This document shows positions 51,841 through 58,153 of a DNA stretch of 64,000 nt, piece after piece; position 1 is the first letter of the stretch; every line of letters begins with the position of its first letter. The notes under the pieces are model-generated. The model saw nothing but the letters and a program-made list of their open reading frames with translations, did not search any database and was not told the DNA's origin. Made by a program: the position numbers and the translations under genes. The DNA comes from an uncultured Rhodopila sp. (lineage in GTDB: Bacteria; Pseudomonadota; Alphaproteobacteria; Acetobacterales; Acetobacteraceae), in NCBI RefSeq assembly GCF_903915725.1, contig NZ_CAIWTY010000075.1:186001-250000 (forward strand). The letters are read 5' to 3'.

Positions 51841-52240
51841 TATTTCAATGATCCGTTGCTGTTTGTCTTGCCGGATTGCCGGTGGCGGAGGGCAACCACC
51901 GCGATGCCGCGGTATTGCGGTTCAGACGCTACGACTGACCAGCAGATATCGTGCCATCAGCGTGTTGATCCGTTCGGGCCAATGGGACGCCCGTCAATGA
52001 CCGCTTCACATGGATTGTTCCCCTGGCGATTTGCGACCCACGCAAGCCGGACCGCCAAGCCCCCGCGGAGTGCGTTGCAATTTAAGAATGTTATCATGAG
52101 TCGGGCCGCCAGAGCCGGAAATTACACCACAATAGCCTAATTATTCCGGCATACCTCTTGCAGCTTACCCGGCCGAAGCGAGCCCGCTCCCGGGCCGAAT
52201 GACCGTCGCAATCCACATCCAGCGGAGGCCACCCAACGCC
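51841..52240. other. Divergent region between exosortase and surface-protein genes
   Basis: 400 bp, AT-richer than its surroundings. It contains an imperfect inverted repeat at 52115-52149 (CCGGAAATTA ... TAATTATTCCGG, with a 2-nt insertion), which could be an operator or a hairpin. GGAGG 12 bp before the ATG at 52241 is the RBS of the surface protein. No gene or known binding site is supported. Confidence 0.5.
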
Positions 52241-53428
52241 ATGCGCACAAACCTGATCACCCTGACCGCCCTCGCCGCAGGTGCACTCGGCACCGGCACC
52301 GCTCAAGCGCAGGTGACGACCCTGCAAGGCCTGCTCGACGCCGGTTACAACACCTATGTTTCCGGCGACATCGGCAGCACGTCGTCGGCCTATACCTCCG
52401 ACAGCCAAGGCGCGATCGCAGCGGGCGGCAACGTCTACCTGTCGAATTTCGGCGCCTCCACCAACGCCACCGCCGGCGGTGTCGGTGTTGCCGTCGGCGG
52501 CAACCTGACGATGACCAACGGCGCGATCAACGGCGCGGCGGATGTCGGCGGCAGCCTGGCGGCCACGTCAACCGGCTTGTCGAGCGTCAACGTCGGCGGC
52601 TCCATGAGCTATCTGTACGGGCAGGTGAACGGCTCGGTGAACGTCGATGGCAGCGCCAGTTTCACCGGCGCGGGCGTGAACGGGACCGTGGCCGTCGGCG
52701 GAGCGTCCAGCTTCGTCAACGCCGCTCAGCCAAAGGTCGCGGCGGCGGCGCCCTATGTCGCGCCAATCGATTTCGCCTCGGTCAGCGCCAACGCGGCGGC
52801 GGTGTCGACGGCACTGTCCGGCATGGCGACGACGGCGGGGGACACGTTCGGCAAGAACGCCCAGGGCGCCTATGTCTTCAACAGCACGGTGGCGGGCAGC
52901 AATGTCTTCAACGTCACCGCCGCGCAGATGGCGGCGATGTCCGGCAGCCAGGTGCTGTTCAACAGCACCGTTGCGGGGGCGACCGACATCATCAACGTGG
53001 TTGGCTCCGGCAACGTGGCGCTGCCGGGCAATCTCAGCTTCGGCTACACCGGCGGCATGACCGACAACAACGTGCTGCTGAACATGGGCACTGCCTCGAC
53101 GGTCCAGTTGGCATCGAACGTCAGCTATGACCTGTCGATCCTGGCGCCGGATGCGACAGTCGTCACGACCGGCGGAAACGTTACCGGCTCGCTGATCGCA
53201 GCGAATTTGCTCGGCAATGCGCAACTTAACCTGTCCAACAGTGGCGGTGTCACTTTCAGCGGTGCCCTGCCGTCGGTGTCGGCCTCGGCGGGGACGCTGT
53301 CGCCGGCGCCGATGCTGCCCCCGGGCTCCAGCCCGCTCGGGCTGGCAGTGCTGGCGTGGTTCGGGCGGGGCCGGTTGCGCCGTCTGGCTGGCTCCGCCGG
53401 CAGCCGCCTTCGCATGACGGGACGATGA
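52241..53428 (+). CDS. Choice-of-anchor A surface protein with variant CTERM sorting signal
   Basis: 395 residues from ATG 52241. A signal peptide (MRTNLITLTALAAGALG, cut near AQA-Q) is followed by a Gly/Asn/Ser/Ala-rich beta-solenoid region with repeated VGG and AxGGN motifs (QGAIAAGGNVYLSNFG, AVGGNLTMTNGAINGAADVG), the pattern of choice-of-anchor A domains. The last 45 residues resemble a PEP-CTERM tail but are atypical: LSPAPMLPPGSSPLG, then hydrophobic LAVLAWFG and basic RGRLRR, plus an extra SAGSRLRMTGR. The divergent exosortase is its likely processor. The mature protein is probably surface-attached or secreted in a matrix. Confidence 0.83.
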   Translation: MRTNLITLTALAAGALGTGTAQAQVTTLQGLLDAGYNTYVSGDIGSTSSAYTSDSQGAIAAGGNVYLSNFGASTNATAGGVGVAVGGNLTMTNGAINGAADVGGSLAATSTGLSSVNVGGSMSYLYGQVNGSVNVDGSASFTGAGVNGTVAVGGASSFVNAAQPKVAAAAPYVAPIDFASVSANAAAVSTALSGMATTAGDTFGKNAQGAYVFNSTVAGSNVFNVTAAQMAAMSGSQVLFNSTVAGATDIINVVGSGNVALPGNLSFGYTGGMTDNNVLLNMGTASTVQLASNVSYDLSILAPDATVVTTGGNVTGSLIAANLLGNAQLNLSNSGGVTFSGALPSVSASAGTLSPAPMLPPGSSPLGLAVLAWFGRGRLRRLAGSAGSRLRMTGR

Positions 53429-53569
53429 CGTCTCGGGTCAACCCTTAAGCGAGCAGCCATCGTGGCCTCGTTCCAACCCGGGAAGCGCCTATATGCGGCT
53501 TAACGAGTCGTTTTGACTTGTCTGCAGGCCCGGCAACCCCGGGCCCGCGCCCGGCTCAGGAGGCCCCCA

Positions 53570-54196
53570 ATGTCCGGTTTTTGCTACTATCTTCTCACGT
53601 TTGCCGAATCGCTGACCGCGGTCGTCGGCATCCGTTCGGTGTATGAACAGCCGCATTACGCCGTGATCCAGACCCTCGCCCCAAACACCGAAATCCGCCG
53701 CTACGACCCGCGCGTCGCCATCGAGGCGACCATCCAAGGCAAGAACCGCGACCGCGCCGCCAGCGAGGCGTTCGGCCTGCTGTTCCGCTACATCACCGGC
53801 GCCAACGCGGGCAGCGCCAAGATCGCCATGACGGCACCGGTGCAGACCGAGACGCAACGGATCGCCATGACCGCGCCGGTGCAGACCACCACGGACGCCT
53901 CCGGCACGCTGAACATGCGCTTCTTCCTGCCGCACTCGGTCGCCGCGGCCGGCGCCCCGGCGCCGACGGACCCGCGCCTGCATCTTGTCGATGTGCCGGC
54001 GGAAACCGTCGCCGCCCTGCGCTATTCGGGCGTGGACAATGCCGGCGCCCGGGCGGAAAAGCGGACCGAACTGCTGGACGTGCTGGCGAAGTCGCCCTGG
54101 AAGCCGGTGGGGGAAGTGTTCACGCTGAACTACGATCCACCGTTCACCATCCCCTTCCTGCGCCGGAACGAGGTCGTGGTGGATGTCACCAAGTAG
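53570..54196 (+). CDS. SOUL family heme-binding protein
   Basis: 208 residues; AGGAGG 7 bp before the ATG. N-terminal segment YYLLTFAESLTAVVGIRSVY is hydrophobic (possible anchor). SOUL/HBP domain: YEQPHYAVIQTLAPNTEIRR at about 25-44 and, further on, SAKIAMTAPVQTETQRIAMT. The AMTAPV motif appears twice in succession (a short internal duplication). C-terminal VGEVFTLNYDPPFTIPFLRR is the usual family ending. It binds heme or tetrapyrroles in relatives; physiological role unknown. Confidence 0.88.
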   Translation: MSGFCYYLLTFAESLTAVVGIRSVYEQPHYAVIQTLAPNTEIRRYDPRVAIEATIQGKNRDRAASEAFGLLFRYITGANAGSAKIAMTAPVQTETQRIAMTAPVQTTTDASGTLNMRFFLPHSVAAAGAPAPTDPRLHLVDVPAETVAALRYSGVDNAGARAEKRTELLDVLAKSPWKPVGEVFTLNYDPPFTIPFLRRNEVVVDVTK

Positions 54197-54239
54197 AGCC
54201 AATCGCGGCCAGGGCTGACCCATAGGCCGGTTTGCCCCT

Positions 54240-54322
54240 CGTCATGGCGGGCGAAGGCCCGCCATCCACGCCTTTGTATGCCCAAGCACAAGGCGTGGAG
54301 GCCGGGCAATGCCGGCATGACG
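54240..54322. repeat. Palindromic dispersed repeat, copy B
   Basis: 83 bp with the same ends (CGTCATG at 54240, CATGACG at 54316) and the core CCATCCACGCCTTTGT as copy A at 17946. Inner GGCGGGC-GAAG-GCCCGCC hairpin. It contains the stop and last about 27 codons of the DUF2474 gene, so the repeat has been recruited into a coding region, read on the minus strand. Confidence 0.85.
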
Positions 54323-54469
54323 GGGTATCGTCGATGTGGGGTCGTTTGCATGGGATGGTGCTACAAGCCCGGCCATCCCCATCAGCAGCCGCATCGACAG
54401 GGCGGCGACGCCGACCACCGCCACGCTCGCCGCCCAGATCGCCACCAGCCACGCCACACGGCGCAGCAT
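54242..54469 (-). CDS. DUF2474 small membrane protein of the cio operon, extended by a repeat
   Basis: 75 residues. Its ATG shares one base with the cioB stop (TGATG). The first about 40 residues match DUF2474, a single-helix protein that follows cioB in many cyanide-insensitive oxidase operons: MLRRVAWLVAIWAASVAVVG, VAALSMRLLMGMAGL. The remaining about 30 residues (RHAGIARPPRLVLGHTKAWM) come from the palindromic repeat at 54240, and the stop lies in it. Usual DUF2474 length is about 40, so the tail is an acquired extension. Likely stabilises or accompanies the CioAB complex as CydX does. Confidence 0.7.
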   Translation of the reverse strand: MLRRVAWLVAIWAASVAVVGVAALSMRLLMGMAGLVAPSHANDPTSTIPRHAGIARPPRLVLGHTKAWMAGLRPP

Positions 54470-55476
54470 CAGTGATAGCCTTCGCTGCCCGTCACCTTGC
54501 CGCGGAACACCCAATACGCCCAGCCGGTATAGATCAGGATAACCGGGACGATCAGCACCACGCCCACCAGCCCGAAGGCCAGGCTCGACTCCGGCGCGGC
54601 GGCGTCGCGGAATGACACGCCCGGCGGGATGATGTTCGGCCACAGGCTGATGGCCAACCCGCTATAGCCCAGGAACAGCAGGAACAGCGTCAGCAGGAAC
54701 GGCACCGCCCCCGGCTCCCCCTTCAGCCGCACAATCAACTGCCACGTCGTCAACACCACCAGGATCGGCACCGGGGCGAAATAATAGATGTTGGGGGTGG
54801 AGAACCACCGCGCGGCGATCGCCCCGTGCGCCAGTGGAGTCCACAGGCTGACGATGACGATCCCGGCCAGCAGCACCGGGGTGATCCAGCGCGCGGCGAC
54901 GATCATGCGCGCCTGCAACTGGCCCACGGTCTTCATCGTCAGCCAGGTGCTGCCGAGCAGCGCGTAGGCGACGATCACCCCGAACCCGGTGCAGACGCTG
55001 AATGGCGACAGCCAGTCCAGCGCGCCGCCGCGGTACGACGGGCCGGTCACCTTGAAGCCGGTAATGAACGCCCCGAGCGCCGCGCCCTGGAAGAATGCCG
55101 CGGTATACGATCCGAAGGCGAAGGCCCGGCTCCAGAACGGGCGGTGCGCCTCGTCGGCCTTGAAGCGGAATTCGAACGCCACGCCGCGCAGGATCAGACC
55201 GGTCAGCATCAGCACGAGGGGGATGTAGAGCGCGCTCAGCAGCACCGAATACGCCAGCGGAAACCCCGCCAGCAGGCCGCCTCCGCCCAGCACCAGCCAG
55301 GTCTCGTTGCCGTCCCACACGGGGGCGACGGTGTTGACCATGATGTCGCGGTCCTGCTTGCCCGGCACGAACGGAAACAGGATGCCGATGCCCAGGTCGA
55401 ACCCGTCCATCACCACGTACATCATCAGGCCGAAGGCGATGATCAGCACCCAGATCAGCGGCAGGTCGAGGGTCAT
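54469..55476 (-). CDS. cioB: Cytochrome bd-type quinol oxidase subunit II (CioB)
   Basis: 335 residues, about nine membrane segments. N-terminal LIWVLIIAFGLMMYVVMDGF and DLGIGILFPFVPGKQDRD match CydB/CioB. NETWLVLGGGGLLAGFPLAY is also family-typical. C-terminal FRGKVTGSEGYH. It starts 3 bp after cioA ends and is followed by DUF2474. CydB of the CIO clade is favoured because cioA lacks the long Q-loop and DUF2474 is present. Confidence 0.94.
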   Translation of the reverse strand: MTLDLPLIWVLIIAFGLMMYVVMDGFDLGIGILFPFVPGKQDRDIMVNTVAPVWDGNETWLVLGGGGLLAGFPLAYSVLLSALYIPLVLMLTGLILRGVAFEFRFKADEAHRPFWSRAFAFGSYTAAFFQGAALGAFITGFKVTGPSYRGGALDWLSPFSVCTGFGVIVAYALLGSTWLTMKTVGQLQARMIVAARWITPVLLAGIVIVSLWTPLAHGAIAARWFSTPNIYYFAPVPILVVLTTWQLIVRLKGEPGAVPFLLTLFLLFLGYSGLAISLWPNIIPPGVSFRDAAAPESSLAFGLVGVVLIVPVILIYTGWAYWVFRGKVTGSEGYH

Positions 55477-55479
55477 GGA

Positions 55480-56904
55480 TCAGCCTCCCGGAATGATGGG
55501 GGTGGGGTCGATGTCCGGTGCCGCCGACAGCGGCCGGGATGGGCGGCCTTCCAGACGCTCTTCCGCCGGGGCGGTGGCTCCGCTTTGCCGATCGGGGCCG
55601 CGCGCCATCAGCTTCAGCAGATAGGTGATGCCGATGCCGAACACCCCGACATACAACACGATGAAGACCAGCAGGCTGGCGCTCATGGCCAGGGCCGAGT
55701 GTTCGGACACCCCCTGCGCCGTCAGCATGACGTTGTAGACGACCCAGGGCTGGCGGCCGATTTCGGTGGTCATCCAGCCGGCGAGGATGGCGACGATGCC
55801 GGAGGGGCCCATCGCCGTAGCGAACCACAGGAACGGCCTCTGCCGGTACAGGTCGCCGCGCCAGCGCAGCCAGGCGCCGCCCGCGCCGAGCAGCAGCATC
55901 AGCATGCCGAGGCCGACCATGACGCGGAAGGTCCAGAAGACGATGGTGGAATTGGGCCGCTCGTCCGGGGGAAAGTCATCCAGGCCGCGGATCTGGCCGT
56001 CCCAGCTGTGGGTCAGGATCAGGCTCCCGAGATGCGGGATCTCCACGGAGGCCAGGGTCTTTTCGGCCTGCATGTCGGGCCAGCCGAACAGGATCAGCGG
56101 CACGCTCTCACCCGGCGTGTTGGACCAGTGGCCCTCGATCGCGGCGATTTTGGCGGGCTGGTATTGCAGGGTGTTCAGGCCGTGCTGGTCGCCGGCCAGG
56201 ATCTGTATCGGCGCGGTGGCCAGCACCATCCACATCGCCATGGAGAACATCGTCCGCACCCGCGGGTTGTCGCGGCCGTGCAGCAGGTTCCAGGCGCCCG
56301 CGGCGGCGACATAAAGCGCGGTGGCGAGGTATGCGGCCAGGCCCATGTGCAGCAGGCGATACGGAAACGACGGGTTGAAGATGATCTGCCACCAGTTCAC
56401 CGGCACCATGCGGCCGCCCTCGATGGCATACCCCTGGGGCGTCTGCATCCAACTGTTCGAGGCCAGGATCCAGGTCATGGAGATCAGCGTCCCGGCGGCG
56501 ACCATCAGGGTGGCGAAGAAATGCAGCCCGGGGCCGACTTTCTTCCAGCCGAACAGCATCACGCCGAGGAAGCCTGCCTCCAGGAAGAAAGCGGTGAGCG
56601 CCTCATAGGCCAGCAGCGGCCCGGTGATGCCTCCGGCGTAGGTGGAGAAATAGCTCCAGTTGGTGCCGAACTGGTAGGCCATCACCAGGCCGGAGACGAC
56701 GCCCATGGCGAAGTTGACGGCGAAGACCTTGGACCAGAAATGGTACAGATCGACGTAGACCGCGTCCTTGCGAACCAACCAGAGCGCTTCGAGCACGGCG
56801 AGGTAGCTGGCCATGCCGATGGTGACGGCGGGAAAAATAATATGGAAGGAAACGGTGAAGCCGAACTGGATGCGTGCCAAGGTGAGCGGATCAAGGTGCA
56901 TCAT
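55480..56904 (-). CDS. cioA: Cytochrome bd-type quinol oxidase subunit I, cyanide-insensitive type (CioA)
   Basis: 474 residues. Heme-bearing subunit that oxidises ubiquinol and reduces oxygen. LDPLTLARIQFGFTVSFHII holds the N-terminal His (heme b595-type ligand), EALTAFFLEAGFLGVMLFGW the conserved Glu region, and GWMTTEIGRQPWVVYNVM the proton/quinol segment characteristic of the family. The Q-loop (about 250-340) is short, as in the CIO subclass, and the C-terminal tail is Pro-rich (PDIDPTPIIPGG). Promoter region upstream holds a palindromic repeat. CioA is suggested by the short Q-loop and DUF2474 partner; a plain CydA label is equivalent. Confidence 0.93.
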   Translation of the reverse strand: MMHLDPLTLARIQFGFTVSFHIIFPAVTIGMASYLAVLEALWLVRKDAVYVDLYHFWSKVFAVNFAMGVVSGLVMAYQFGTNWSYFSTYAGGITGPLLAYEALTAFFLEAGFLGVMLFGWKKVGPGLHFFATLMVAAGTLISMTWILASNSWMQTPQGYAIEGGRMVPVNWWQIIFNPSFPYRLLHMGLAAYLATALYVAAAGAWNLLHGRDNPRVRTMFSMAMWMVLATAPIQILAGDQHGLNTLQYQPAKIAAIEGHWSNTPGESVPLILFGWPDMQAEKTLASVEIPHLGSLILTHSWDGQIRGLDDFPPDERPNSTIVFWTFRVMVGLGMLMLLLGAGGAWLRWRGDLYRQRPFLWFATAMGPSGIVAILAGWMTTEIGRQPWVVYNVMLTAQGVSEHSALAMSASLLVFIVLYVGVFGIGITYLLKLMARGPDRQSGATAPAEERLEGRPSRPLSAAPDIDPTPIIPGG

Positions 56905-57009
56905 TGGCGTCCCTCTGTTCTTGCGAAGGATGTCAGAACGGCCGCTATGTCCGCAATAGCGGAATGAGTTGATTGATGAACGTCCGGTGAGCGGGCGGCC
57001 CGGGGCTCG

Positions 57010-57108
57010 TAGTTTGTGTCATGGCCTTGTCCCGGCCATCCACGACTTACGGAGCTGGTCGAGGCAAAGTCGTGGATGGCCGGACCAAGTCCGGCCATGA
57101 CACAACTA
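57010..57108. repeat. Palindromic dispersed repeat, copy C
   Basis: A 99 bp palindrome. Arms: GTGTCATGGCC ... GGCCATCCACGACTT on the left and AAGTCGTGGATGGCC ... GGCCATGACACAACTA on the right. The arms are nearly exact reverse complements. It is of the same type as copy D at 60694. The centre (ACGGAGCTGGTCGAGGC) is unpaired. Confidence 0.85.
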
Positions 57109-57131
57109 CAACGGCCGCTGCCGGATCCGCT

Positions 57132-57180
57132 AAGGTAGCGCCTATGGGGCCAAGCCGGGCCATGACGAGAAGGTAGCGCC
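57132..57180. repeat. Half-copy of the repeat flanked by direct repeats
   Basis: AAGGTAGCGCC occurs twice, at 57132-57142 and 57170-57180, and between them a 22 bp half of the palindromic element (GGGGCCAAGCCGGGCCATGACG, 57146-57167). The direct repeats look like a target-site duplication around a truncated repeat copy, or like recombination leftovers. Confidence 0.6.
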
Positions 57181-57190
57181 GTCCCCCGCC

Positions 57191-57224
57191 CCCAAAAGAA
57201 AGGGCGGGGAATGACCCCCGCCCT
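57191..57224 (-). terminator. Intrinsic terminator of the BI-1 gene
   Basis: Read on the minus strand: stem AGGGCGGGG (57224-57216), loop of 6 nt, stem CCCCGCCCT (57209-57201), then TTCTTTT. This is 24 bp after the BI-1 stop and is a clear intrinsic terminator. Confidence 0.88.
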
Positions 57225-57247
57225 GCAACTTGCCCGCGTCCCGCGGA

Positions 57248-58015
57248 TCAGTTGTTGTTTCTGTTGCCCATGAGCTGCAGCAGCATCATGAACAGGTTGA
57301 TGAAGTTCAGATACAGGCTCAGCGCATCGTAGACGCTGCGCTTGGCCGCGCCGCCGAAGCCCTCGGCATAGGCGAACTGCTGGTAGTCCGACTTGATCCG
57401 CTGCGTGTCATACGCGGTCAGGCCGGTGAAGACGATCACGCCGATGATGCTGAGCGCGAACTGCAGCGCGCTGCTCTGGACAAACAGGTTGACCAGGCTG
57501 GCGATGATGATCCCGAACAGGCCCATGATCATGAAGCTGCCGAGCTTCGTCAGGTCGGACTTCGTCGTGTAGCCGTACAGGCTGGTCGCGGCGAAGGTCG
57601 CGGCGGTGATGAAGAACACCCGGACGATCGATTCACTGGTGTAGATCAGGAAGATGTTCGTCAGGCTGGCGCCCATCGCGGCGCAGAACACCCAGAACAG
57701 CGCCTGGGCGGCCGTCGTGGACAGCCGGTTCACGCCCAGCGACAGCACCAGCACGAAGGCCAGCGGCGCGAACATCGCGATCATCGCCAGCATCGTCGGG
57801 TGATGCGCGAAGCCGAACGGCGTCTGCACCAGCGGATAGAAGGCGTTGATCAGCGGCGTGTTGGCGATGCCGTAGGCGACCACACCGGTCAGCAACAGGC
57901 CTGACGCCATCCAATTGTAAACCCGCAGCATGTACGCGCGCAGGCCGGCATCGAACACCGCCGTCGTTGCGGCCGAGGACCTGGGATAGGCCTCGTATTG
58001 CGGACTGTAAGCCAT
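57248..58015 (-). CDS. Bax inhibitor-1/YccA family membrane protein
   Basis: 255 residues from ATG 58015; the open frame upstream is not needed. Seven membrane segments: YNWMASGLLLTGVVAYGIAN, ALFWVFCAAMGASLTNIFLI and others, with SSALQFALSIIGVIVFTGLT then AYDTQRIKSDYQQ, the conserved Asp-containing BI-1 C-terminal loop. It ends with a short Asn-rich tail (MGNRNNN). YccA/BI-1 proteins act in membrane quality control and pH or calcium leak. Followed by a terminator. Confidence 0.93.
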   Translation of the reverse strand: MAYSPQYEAYPRSSAATTAVFDAGLRAYMLRVYNWMASGLLLTGVVAYGIANTPLINAFYPLVQTPFGFAHHPTMLAMIAMFAPLAFVLVLSLGVNRLSTTAAQALFWVFCAAMGASLTNIFLIYTSESIVRVFFITAATFAATSLYGYTTKSDLTKLGSFMIMGLFGIIIASLVNLFVQSSALQFALSIIGVIVFTGLTAYDTQRIKSDYQQFAYAEGFGGAAKRSVYDALSLYLNFINLFMMLLQLMGNRNNN

Positions 58016-58153
58016 CGTTCCCTGTTTCCTTTCGAGCATAAGCCCGCGTTGGTTATACCCAATCACCCGTCCGGCATAGAGACCAGCCGGAGACCAACCG
58101 GGACGGTTCAAACACTGTCCGTCAGCGGGGCCGGACGGAATACATTATCGGCG

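Larger units (their letters stand above)
56905..57247. other. Intergenic region with repeat C, a half-copy and a terminator
   Basis: 343 bp between cioA and the BI-1 gene, both on the minus strand. It holds the palindromic repeat (57010-57108), a half element flanked by 11 bp direct repeats (57132-57180), and an intrinsic terminator of the BI-1 gene (57191-57224). The cioA promoter must lie at 56905-57010 or within the repeats; only a weak half FNR-like TTGAT is seen there. Confidence 0.6.

Noticed and set aside
54826-56967. A very long open frame (over 700 codons) on the plus strand
   Set aside because: It is antisense to cioA and cioB, which have complete conserved motifs, and its protein is rich in Gln/His/Arg without any domain; typical GC-rich shadow.
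56940-57000. TTGATTGATGAAC upstream of cioA as an FNR-type site
   Set aside because: Only one half matches (TTGAT); the second half does not fit ATCAA.
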